From Pararhodobacter sp. (lineage in GTDB: Bacteria > Pseudomonadota > Alphaproteobacteria > Rhodobacterales > Rhodobacteraceae): a stretch of DNA of 39,879 nt. The first letter of the stretch is position 1. Every line of letters begins with the position of its first letter. Shown here piece after piece: positions 28,030 through 38,400 of this stretch. The stretch covers positions 1-39,879 of the forward strand of contig JAFIED010000104.1 in assembly GCA_020832805.1 (NCBI GenBank), written 5' to 3'. Under the pieces are notes generated by a model. That model had not been told where the DNA came from. It made no database searches and saw only the letters and a list, made by a program, of their open reading frames with translations. The position numbers were made by a program, and so were the translations under genes.

Positions 28030-28986
28030 TCAACCGCTGGCCGGCTGCGGGCGGATGACTTCGTAACCTTCTTCCTCGGGTTCGTCGTCGATCAGTTCGC
28101 GCGGAAAGCCGTCTGCAAGAATGCTCAGACCCGTAGCCTGTTCAAGCCGCTCGATGATGCGATCGGACTGCGCACGCGCGCCATATCGGCGTTGAGCGTC
28201 AGCCATGATGGCGATAATCAGCGGCGACACCTCCAGCGGCACGCCGTTGACCTCGGCGAGTTTCTGGAAAAGCCCGATATCCTTTTGCACAAGGTCCATG
28301 GTGAAGTTCACATCGCGAGAACCGGAAAGGATAAGCTGGCTTTCGGTTTCATGCACGAAAGAGGTGCCTGAACTGATGCGGATCGCCTCATAGGTCGTTG
28401 CCAGATCAAGCCCCGCCGCCTTCATGGTCGTCAGCGCCTCGCACAGGGCGACAAGATGAACGGTGGCCAGGTAATTGGTCATCACCTTCAGCCTGGATGC
28501 TGTCCCAAGATCACCGGTATGCAGAATACGCCGACCAAGATGTTTCAGCAGCGGCATCACCGCCTCTACGGCAGGGCGCGGACCGCCGGCAAAGATCGAT
28601 ATATTGCCGGTGTCAGCCCGGTGGCAGCCCCCGGAAACGGGGCATTCCACCGCCGTTCCGCCGGTTTCGGCAACCTCGGCCCCCAGTCGCTGAATCTCGT
28701 CAGCGTCAGTCGTTGACATCTCCATCCATATCTTGCCGGGCCGGATTTCCGGCAGCATCTCGGCCACGACAGCCGCCGAAGCAGCCGGTGTGGGCAGACA
28801 GGTGATGACAGTATCACAGGCGCGCATCATCGCCGCCGGCGACCCGCCGGCTTGCGCGCCCCGCGCCAGGAAGGCCGCCACCAGCGCCGGGTCGAGGTCC
28901 TGCACCTGCAGCGTGATGCCGTTGCGCAGCAGACTGCCCGCCAGCTTGCCGCCTACATTCCCAAGCCCGATGAAACCGACCTTCAT
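28030..28986 (-). CDS. NAD(P)-dependent oxidoreductase, 3-hydroxyisobutyrate dehydrogenase family
   Basis: MKVGFIGLGNVGGKLAGSLLRNG; VECPVSGGCHRADTGNISIFAGG; GDLGTASRLKVMTNYL. Confidence 0.92.
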   Translation of the reverse strand: MKVGFIGLGNVGGKLAGSLLRNGITLQVQDLDPALVAAFLARGAQAGGSPAAMMRACDTVITCLPTPAASAAVVAEMLPEIRPGKIWMEMSTTDADEIQRLGAEVAETGGTAVECPVSGGCHRADTGNISIFAGGPRPAVEAVMPLLKHLGRRILHTGDLGTASRLKVMTNYLATVHLVALCEALTTMKAAGLDLATTYEAIRISSGTSFVHETESQLILSGSRDVNFTMDLVQKDIGLFQKLAEVNGVPLEVSPLIIAIMADAQRRYGARAQSDRIIERLEQATGLSILADGFPRELIDDEPEEEGYEVIRPQPASG

Positions 28987-29036
28987 GCCATTCCCTTTCA
29001 TTCAGAATCATTGACTGGCGTCACTCGCCGGCCGCG

Positions 29037-29783
29037 TCAGTCGCAATAATCAGGCTCTTCGCGGTCCAGCACGGATTTCAGATAAGCGAAATGCGCATCC
29101 GCCATGCTGGCGTATGCCTTCCAGCCCTCTGCCGTTTTCGCTGCCACATCAGGCGCCATCACCTTCAGCGGCTGCCCCGTGGCACGGGCCAACAGCACGG
29201 TCTGCGCGGCTTTCTCGAAGAAATACAACCGCTCAAAGGCCTCGGCCACGGTGGCGCCGGTGGTGGTCAGCCCGTGATTGGCCATCAGCAACGTCGAGCA
29301 CCGACCCAGCGCGGCGGCGATGTGTTCGCCCTCGGCTGCGTCATCGGCGATGCCGCCGCAATCGGGGTCGATGGCCAGATCGCCCCAGAAACGCGCGGCG
29401 TTCATGTCGATGGGCGGCATTGACGGGTCAGCCAGCGCGGCCAGCGCGGTGGCATGGGGCGGATGCAGATGCAGCACCACGCGCACATCGGGCCGCGCGC
29501 GGTGCAGGGTGCCGTGGATTGTCCAGGCCGAGGCATCGGGCGCGTCCGGTCCGTTCATGACCGACATGTCATCCGCGTTCAGCAACAGCAGGTCAGAGGC
29601 GCGGATGGCCCCGAAATGCCGCCATTTCGGGTTCATCAGAAAGCGCCGCCCGTCACCGGACACCGCCGCACTGAAATGGTTGCCCACCGATTCATGCCAG
29701 CCAAACCGCGCCGCCAAACGGAAGGCGGCGGCCAGATCGACCCGCAGCACCTGTTCTGTCCGGCTTTCGTCGATATCCTTCAC
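29037..29783 (-). CDS. Class II aldolase/adducin family protein
   Basis: GTG start at 29783 overlapping the upstream stop (GTGA); ESVGNHFSAAV…, VVLHLHPPHATALAAL, LMANHGLTTTGATVAEAFERLYFFEKAAQ. Confidence 0.9.
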   Translation of the reverse strand: MKDIDESRTEQVLRVDLAAAFRLAARFGWHESVGNHFSAAVSGDGRRFLMNPKWRHFGAIRASDLLLLNADDMSVMNGPDAPDASAWTIHGTLHRARPDVRVVLHLHPPHATALAALADPSMPPIDMNAARFWGDLAIDPDCGGIADDAAEGEHIAAALGRCSTLLMANHGLTTTGATVAEAFERLYFFEKAAQTVLLARATGQPLKVMAPDVAAKTAEGWKAYASMADAHFAYLKSVLDREEPDYCD

Positions 29784-30910
29784 TTGAACCGCCCCTCTGA
29801 TACCAGCGCGCGATACTTGCCGCGCAATTCGCCCCGGTCGGTATAGGTGCCGCGCAGGTAGCGCTCGCCGCTGGTGGCCGAATAAGCCTCGCGCCCATGG
29901 ACGATGCGGTGGTTGTCGAAGGTGATGCACTCGCCCGCCCGCAAGGTGAAGCGCATGACATATTTCGGGTCCTGCAGCATGCGGCCAAAGCGGACAAAGG
30001 CGGGATAATAGCTGTCCAGCACCCTTTGCGGCAGGTCAAACACATCGGCCATGTGCTGGCTGATCGTCACCCCGGAGACATCGCCATGTCGGTCCAGTTC
30101 GATCACCCGCTGGCGCGCGCGCATGTCGATGTCGTCATGTTCCTTGTAGAAGGGGATCTCGGTTTCGGCGAGCAGGCGGAATGCCTCGGGGTCGGCGGCA
30201 CGCAGGTCATTGGCCACGGCGGTGCCGTCAAGAAACAGGTTCAGGCCACCCTGCACGCTGTTGGCGCGGCAATGCAGGAACTGGATGCCGGGTGCCAGTT
30301 CCTCGGCGGGCACATCGGTATGCAGTTCAAGCGCCTTGGAGGTGTAGGCAAGGTTTGTCGGCTTTACATGCGTACGCACATCGAAATAGGCCCCGAAAAA
30401 GCTTGGCCTGATCGTGCCGATCAGTTCCGCCGTTCCGGTCAGCGCCGCATCGCTGTCAGGCATGTCGGTGACGATGGCGATGCCTTCGACCAGCAAGGCC
30501 TCCATCCAGCGTTGCCGCTCTGCCGCACTGTCAAAGAGGGCGGGATGCGAGACGCGGGTCAGTGTTGCATGATGATCCGCAAACCAGGGACGGCGCGGCA
30601 GGTCAGCGGGATCAGGGCGCGGGTTGCCCCGGGAATACTGGGCAAGCATCGTCATGGGATAGTGCGACACATGCGCCTCGTTTGCCCAGTCGATGACCAG
30701 CGAGTCGCCCTCGATCCGGGCGCGTTCCGGGCGCGGCATCATCGCATGATGGAAAATATCGAAGGTCCGCTCGCGCGTTTCGCTGTCAAAGGAGCTGGGG
30801 CAATTATCTCGCAGCCACCAGAAATTGAAGTAATCCATGCTGCCGTCGGGCATCGGCACGGTCAGCCCGTTTTCTTCCGCCACCACACTGTCGACTGCCG
30901 CGCCGTCCAT
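29780..30910 (-). CDS. TauD/TfdA-type 2-oxoglutarate dioxygenase, gamma-butyrobetaine hydroxylase-like (N-terminal DUF971-like region)
   Basis: FNFWWLRDNCPSSFDSETRERTFD N-terminal domain; LELHTDVPAEELAPGIQFLHC and ITFDNHRIVHGREAYSATSGERYLRGTYTDRGEL. Confidence 0.88.
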   Translation of the reverse strand: MDGAAVDSVVAEENGLTVPMPDGSMDYFNFWWLRDNCPSSFDSETRERTFDIFHHAMMPRPERARIEGDSLVIDWANEAHVSHYPMTMLAQYSRGNPRPDPADLPRRPWFADHHATLTRVSHPALFDSAAERQRWMEALLVEGIAIVTDMPDSDAALTGTAELIGTIRPSFFGAYFDVRTHVKPTNLAYTSKALELHTDVPAEELAPGIQFLHCRANSVQGGLNLFLDGTAVANDLRAADPEAFRLLAETEIPFYKEHDDIDMRARQRVIELDRHGDVSGVTISQHMADVFDLPQRVLDSYYPAFVRFGRMLQDPKYVMRFTLRAGECITFDNHRIVHGREAYSATSGERYLRGTYTDRGELRGKYRALVSEGRFK

Positions 30911-31016
30911 GTTCTGCCCCCTTGTCAGTTTGAACCGTGAAGGAAGATGTTACGCGCAGGGCGTGGCGGCAAAAATGGCGATTGCCCTGAAGCAAAGATA
31001 AGCACATGGTTATGTT

Positions 31017-31910
31017 ATGAACCATCCGCTTCCTCCGCTTCGTCTGTTGACTGCCTTTGCCGCAGTCGCCCGCGCCGGGTCACTTCAGGCTGCGGCGGCA
31101 GAACTGAACGTGACCCAACCGGCGATCAGCCAGGCAGTGCGTCAGTTGGAAGATCACATCGGCTTGCCCCTGCTGGACCGGGGGCGCCGGCCTGCCCGTC
31201 CGACCGAAGCAGGCGAGGCACTGGCCACCGCCATCCACGAAGGGCTTGGCCGCATCGCCGGCACGATCGACGCCCAGCGCCTGGCCCGGACACGCCATGA
31301 CGCAACGGTCACCGTGGCCTGTTCGGTGGGCGTGGCGACCTATTGGCTGATGCCGCGGCTTTCGGCGCTTTACCGGGAACAGCCGGATCTGCTGGTCAAT
31401 GTGATGACGGTGCCTTCCGGCGCGCCGGCACTGGCCGAAGGGATCGACCTGGCAATCCGGTATGGGCATGGGCGATGGAAGGACGGGCACGTCCAACATC
31501 TGTTTGACGAAGAGGTGATGCCGGTCTGTGCCCCGAAACTGCGGGCGCGATACGATGCGGTGGTATCGCTTCAGTCCGCGCCACTTCTGCATGTCAGGTC
31601 GGCCGAACCATCCTGGCTGACATGGAGCGATTATCTGCTTGCCACCGGGCTTTCAGCCGTGCGCCATGAAGCGCGCGTCTTCACCAACTACGTGCAAGCC
31701 ACGCAAGCCGCCGTTGAAGGGCACGGCGTGATGCTGGGCTGGCGTTCCATCACTGGCGCCCTGACGGCCTCGGGCGCGCTTGTAACTGCCGGACTGCCCG
31801 GCCTTGCCCCGCGCGACGCCTTCTTTCTTGTCGCCCGCAGCAAACGCGGCGGTCACGCCATCGAACGCTTCACCCGTTTTCTGCTGTCGAACCCGGCGGG
31901 CAAGCCCTGA
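31017..31910 (+). CDS. LysR family transcriptional regulator
   Basis: PPLRLLTAFAAVARAGSLQAAAAELNVTQPAISQAVRQLEDHIGLPLLDR HTH; divergent from the dioxygenase. Confidence 0.93.
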   Translation: MNHPLPPLRLLTAFAAVARAGSLQAAAAELNVTQPAISQAVRQLEDHIGLPLLDRGRRPARPTEAGEALATAIHEGLGRIAGTIDAQRLARTRHDATVTVACSVGVATYWLMPRLSALYREQPDLLVNVMTVPSGAPALAEGIDLAIRYGHGRWKDGHVQHLFDEEVMPVCAPKLRARYDAVVSLQSAPLLHVRSAEPSWLTWSDYLLATGLSAVRHEARVFTNYVQATQAAVEGHGVMLGWRSITGALTASGALVTAGLPGLAPRDAFFLVARSKRGGHAIERFTRFLLSNPAGKP

Positions 31911-32469
31911 TCAACCCGGCCTGTGGCGCCAGCTCCACCTCTGGTCAATGCCGATGCTGGTGCCCTGCTTTGTCGCCGGGCTATTTCTTGGCACCCGCTG
32001 ATCGTTCAGCCCCTCGCTGCGTATTCACGATGATCCGCATGACACGCAGGGCGTGCGCATGGCATTCCTGACTCCCCGTAAATAACGCTTGGAAAAACGC
32101 GATCAGCCTTGTAATCAAAAGGTTAAGTCGTGTCGAAATGTGTTCGAGGCCGGTTTTTTGACTGCCGTTTTTCCAGACTTTCCCTGTTCCTTTTGCTGCG
32201 CCCCTGAAAGCTTGCGGCCGCCCCGGATGGGTGGCCGGGCATGAACGGATGTGCCCTGACCGGGCGGTTGGGGCGGCGCGCTGAAAGGCGCAGTCGAATG
32301 CCCTGCATGACAATACAGACCAGCCACACCCGCGGCGGCGCCCTGCCTGCGCTTGAAACTGGCACGGCGCACCCAAGCCGAGCTTTGCCAAGGGCAATCT
32401 GGCCACGAACAAGGCAATAGCCGCAGGGCGATATGTGCAACAGGAATTGAAGTAGATGGATAGCTTTCA

Positions 32470-35400
32470 ATGACGCAGAAATTTGAACTGACCTTCCCTG
32501 AAGACGCGTATTTCACAAGCACACCGTCTCGCAGCAAAGAAGACATTCGCTTTAGCACCCTGGAGAATGGAGGGGGCGTTCTTTCCTGGCGATCCTTCAT
32601 CGATGGGTCAACAAAGTCATTCATGCAGGTGATCGGTCCTGATGGCCGGGCAGTTGGCAGTGAATTCGTCTTTGAAATGGGGAGCGGCAACTTTTTTGAC
32701 GTGATTGTCAATGGGGATACCTTTGTATTTTCGGCAAGACCGTGGATAGGCGGATCCATTAGCTACTTTGCACAGATTTACAACGCATCAGCAGAGGCAA
32801 TCGGATCGGAAATCAGTTCAGACACCAGCGAAATATCTGTGCATCCGGTTGGCGATAAGTTCCTTGTTTCAGTGACCAGCACCGAACTGTCAGGTGATCA
32901 CCATAACGTTATGACGACCACGCGCTTCCATGACAAGCTTGGTAACGTTTCAGCGCCGGTACTTGAAACGGAATGGGCCCCTGTAGTTAGACAGATCGGC
33001 TCAACTACAGCCGTGCTCTGGAACGCAGTCGATGATCACGGACAAGTACAGTACTACTTTAGGCTTTACGATGACGAGGCCATGCAGATTGGCACAGATG
33101 TCGGGCCAATCTACGGACGGCATCCTTTAATTGTAGAGAGAGGCGATGAATTTTCAGTTCTATGGACTACTGCTTCCGAGAATGAAGGCGAGGATGACGA
33201 CTTTCCCTCATTCTCAACCAACTTGAACGTTCAAAACCATGACGCATCCGGGTTGCCAAAAGGAAGCCCCGTTCTGATCGAGAATATCCGCGCTTGGAGC
33301 TACCATATCCAAGCTCTGGATGAAGACCATTTCATGCTGCAGGGGAGTGCTGTAGAACGCGGTACCACCGTGCGCAGGCCGTTCGCGCAGATTTATAAGT
33401 TTTCGGGCGAAAAAGTCGGAGACCCCATTCCGGTATTCGAAGGCATATCTTCTGGTGTTGCGCACGGAACAATACTGGAAAATGGCAACCTCTTGCTGCA
33501 GGTTCCCAATTTGCGAAAGTCGGAAATATACGATCCAAGCGGCAACTTCGTAGCTGCCGTGGAGTCCGTTGCAGCCTTCCCTGGTTCTGAGCGAGTCATA
33601 CCGCTTGGGGGCGGGGGGGCAGTGCTTCTGATTGCGGGCGCTCATGCGCCCGCGTCAATTCAGATAATTGGGCCCGACGGACAACAAGTAGACGAGCCGA
33701 TATCCACACGCTTTGGCAACCCTTACCCTGGCCAGGAGTATGTATACGGTCTTGATGGCGGCGGTGCATTGTTAACGTGGAGGGATGGCACAACATGGCA
33801 CAGCCAGTTCATTGACGAATTTGGCAGCAGAACCGGCCCGGAACAGCAGGCTTCGGAGCTTCGCATCGCCCGCCTTGGAGGTGGTGGTCTGGTTTTGAAG
33901 TGGCGCGATGTTGCTGCCGAAACATGGCATGCCCAGATTTATGACGCAGACGGCCAGGCGCACGGCCCTGATTTCTTCAGTGAAGGCTTCAGGGCTATAT
34001 CAATGCACAAGTTATCGAACGGGTCCGTGTTCTTGAGCTGGAATGATGGTGATTCCCAATTGAAGCACCAGTTCATTGGCAGCGATGGAATGGCAATTGG
34101 TGAGCCAGTAATCTCCGGCGCGTGGGGATGGAATATTACCGTTCTGAATGATGAACTCATCGGGTTCAATCACAACTCTTCGAACCCGTTCAAGATAGTT
34201 TCCGCAGAAGCTTTTTTCTCTGTCGTGACAGTCCCCGACGACTCCCCCGAAACTGAAGAAACTGAAGACACGCAGGACGGCTTCAGCGCGTTTCTGGTCA
34301 ACACCACCACGCGGGGTGCGCAGATGGCGCCGGCCACTGCAGCGCGGGACGATGGTGGCTTTGTTGCGGTCTGGATAGACGAAAGCGAACCCGGGAATGT
34401 GGTGCGCGGGCAGCTTTTCGATGCGAACGCAGCGCGGGTCGGGCAGGAGCTCCGGGTCAGCCCCTCCGGTGACGGCACCCTGTACGCGCCGCGTGTCGCC
34501 ACCCTGGCCGACGGGCGCTTTGTCGTGGTCTGGGACGATCACCTGAGCGAGCGGGGGTTCAGTTTCAGCGACATCCGCGCGCAGGTCTTTGATGCCAATG
34601 GCACCCGGCAGGGCGACGGGTTCGTCGTCAATACCACCACACTGCGCGACCAGACCCAGCCCGATATCGCGGCGCTGCAGGGGGGCGGTTTCGTGGTCAC
34701 CTGGCTGGACGGCAGCTTCACCGCCACACCAACCGGCCTTGCCGCCCGCGCGCAGGTGTTTGGCGCCGATGCCGCGCCCGTCGGCGCCGAGCTTCTGGCG
34801 AATGGCGACAGCCCGGTGGGTGCGGGTGGCAATGCCGTGCTGGGGCTGGACAATGGCGGCTTCCTGATGCTGTGGCAGGAGAGGGGCGTGAATGCCTCTC
34901 TGAAGGGTCAGATGTTCACGGCCGAGGGGGTACCGCAGGGCACGCTCTTTACCGTCAACCAGACCACCCAGGGCATGCAGGGCGAACCGGCGGTGGCGGC
35001 GCTTTCGGGCGGGCGCTTCGTCGTGGCCTGGACGGATGGCAGCCGAACCGGTGGCGATACCTCTGGCACGGCGATCCGGGCGCAGGTCTTTGATTCCTCG
35101 GGCGGGCGCATCGGGCCAGAGCAGCTGGTCAATACCCAGGTGACAGAGGGTGATCAGCGCGCGCCGGCCATCGGCGTGCTGGCGGATGGGCGGTTCCTGA
35201 TCGCCTGGCAAAGCCAGGGCGATGCCATGGCTTTCGCCGGCGAGATCCGGGCACAGCTGTTCAACGCCAACGGCACGCGGTCGGGCACGGAATTCGCCAT
35301 CAACCCCATGCCCGGAGACACGAAATCCATGCCCAGCGTGGTGGGGCTGGAGGGCGGGCGCTTTGCCGTTCTCTGGGATGATTTCAGCATGACGGGGGGC

Positions 35401-38400
35401 GACACCGACAGTCAGGCCGTACGCGGGCAGGTGCTCGATGCCGACGACGTGCGGGGGGACAAGGGCAGCCCGGATGACAGCGGGTCTGATACCGGCGGTC
35501 CGGGCGTCACCGACCCTGAGCCCGCCCCGCCCCCCCCGACGCCGCCGCCGACCGATCTGCCTGATCCCGCGTCGCCGCAGGTGCTGCAGGCGGGTGATCT
35601 GCTGCTGATCACGGACCAGCCCTGGACGCCGCAGGGGCGCGGGCACATCAGCGCCGAGGGTGCCGAGGTTACGGTGCGCCATGCAGAAAGCGGCGCGCTG
35701 TTGATGACCCTGATCGGGCAGACGCAGGTCAACCCTGACACGCTCAACTTCGAGGGCACGGTCATTGCCGCCGCCCCCACCATCGCCGAGCCGGTGATGC
35801 AGGGCAGCTTCACCCTGGATCTGGGCCGGCTGCAGACCACCGCGCTGGCCGACGCAGGCGCGGCCGATACCTTTGCCTTTGGCACCAATGCGGTGGCGCT
35901 GGAAATCTCGGCCATCCGCCTGCAACCCTTTTCCGCGCTCTTTGCCGCCGATCTGTCGCTGGACCCGGTGTTGCCCGGCATCAGCACGCGCAACAGCCCC
36001 TTCTTTCTGCGCACCGACGAGATCGGCTATTTCCTCGAACCCTCGGGCGCCGGCATGCGGTTTCTGGAGGACGAGCCGTTCAAGGTCTCCTTCGCGGGCG
36101 GCGCCGGGCTGGAATTCTCGCTATCAGACGTGTGGTTCTTCTACGACAATTTCGAACGCGCAATGTATCTGGGCGGCAAGGGCGAGGCGAAATGGTCTGG
36201 CGAGGTCGCCGGTGCCAATTTCGCCGATCTCAATCCGCGCAGGACCCACCACAAGATCGAGCTTGACCTGCGGGGCGAGCTGGAGGCCGAGGAATCCATC
36301 CTGGGCACCCGTGGCGACAAGTTCATCCGTATCGCGCTGCAGGGCGACGGGCTGATGGACCGGCTGGATTGGGCGGGCAGCCTGAAGTACACCGCCATGC
36401 CCAGCCTGACCCGCGAAACCGGCGTGCTGTTCGTGCGTGAGGCAAAGCTGGAATGGAACACGGTCGAACAGACCATCGGCGGCAGCGCCAAGGTGGAACT
36501 GTCCTTCCTGAAGGGGGTGACGGCCGAGGCCGCGGTCACGCTGCAATACGACCCGCTGGCACTACAGAAACTGTCGGTGGGCCTGGACAACCTGAACCTG
36601 CCCATCGGCGCCACGGGCTTTTTCGTGCAGGGCGGCTTGCTGGAACTGGACAACATCGCCTCGCGCAACACCTCGGATGACGTGCTGGAACTGACCGGCA
36701 CGCTGAAGCTCAGTTTCGGGCGGTCGGCCCTCGGGCTGCGCCCGCCGGTCGAGATCACGGTGACGGGCAGCTACAGCAGCAATGAGGCATCGCTGGGCAT
36801 GGAGGTGAAAAAGACTGCCGGCGCCTTGTTGCCCGAACGGGTGGTGGGGGCGCTGCTGCGGACCGGCGAAAGCAACCACCCGATGGTGAAATCGCTGACC
36901 ACGGAATTCAGCGTGAAGCCCGATGAGCTGCTGGATTACGAAATCCTGAAGCTGACGGCCACCATCTCGATGAACTATGCCGCCAACCATACCACCATCG
37001 AAGGTACGGCATCGGTCCTGAACGGGGCGCTGTTCGGCACGGCAACGGCGGTAATCTGGACCGGGGACAATGGCGGCACCAGCTATCAGGTCACCTTCAA
37101 CTGGGGGATCGAGGTGCCGGCGCGCGTGCCGATCCTTGGCGGCTCGCGCGCCGGCATCGTGGTCGGCGCGCGCGGGGGCGACACCGCCGGCTATGTCGAA
37201 GCCTATGGCTATGTCGACGCCAGCTTCTTCGGCATCGGTCGCGGGCAGCAGGCATTGGGCTTCCGGCTGCACAATGACGGCCGGTTCGAAGAGATCAACG
37301 CCCGCAACCTGCCAAAGATCAACAGTTGGGAACTGGCGCCGTCGCAGGATATGGTGGTGATGTCGGCGCGCTGGGAACACGCCGCGCCGGATGCCGAACT
37401 GGTGGTTATCACCCCCGATGGCACCCGGCTGCGCGAAAGCGATCTGGCCGCGCAGGACAACATCGCCATTCTGGATGATTTCTCCTCTGCCACGCGGCGC
37501 ACGCTGGCGGTCAGCCGGCCCGAGGCCGGGATCTGGGATATCGAACTGGTCTCGGCCGCCGCGACGGGCGAGGTGATCTACGAGGCGCGGGAATTGTTGC
37601 AGGGCGCCGAGGGCACGATCCGGCGCGTGGTGCAGAACACGGCGACCGAGCGGCTGGCGGTCACCTATGACCTGACGCTGGGCGACGCCGAGGCGGCCAC
37701 GCTGGGCTTCCAGTTCGCCGATGCGCAGGGCGCACAGATCGGCGTCGAATTGCTGAGCATGTCGGCGCAGGAAAGCGGACAGGGCCTGGTTGCCGAGATC
37801 GACCTGACCGCACTGATGCCCGGGGAATACTGGCTGCTGTTGCGGGCCGAGGGGCTGGGCAGTGCCCCGCAGATTGCCGCGCATGACAGCCCCATCGTGG
37901 TGACCGGCGCCGCCGATCTGGCGGTGCAGAGCGAATACCGGTGGAACGAGGCAACCGCCACCAAGAGTGCCGTCTTCACCGTTTCCAACGAGGGGACGCG
38001 CCTGTCCGGGCAGGCAACGCTGGAACTGGAGGTGCCCGAGAAGCTCATCGGCGGCGCCTTGAACAGTGATCTGATGCAGCAGGCGCTGGGCCAGCTGGCG
38101 CCGGGCGAGTCGGCAGAGGTGGTTTACGACCTGGGCCGCGCGGTGATCGAACCAGAGGCCCAGCTGGTGGCCCGGGTCACCAGTACGGGCCATGATGCCG
38201 ATATCCGGAACAACACCGACACCCTGACGCCCGTGCGCGTCACCGGGGAGGGCATCGTGCAGGCCTGGGTCAGCCATGTGCTGCCGGCCGATCTGGCGCG
38301 GCTGGAACTTCAGGGCGGCGCGGCGCTGGACGGGACGGGCCATGCCGGCGACAATGTGCTTTCGGGCAATGCCGGCGCCAACCGGCTGGAGGGCGGTGGC

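Noticed and set aside
34012-35925. 637-aa minus-strand ORF
   Set aside because: Antisense to the repeat region of the giant ORF; no recognisable motif
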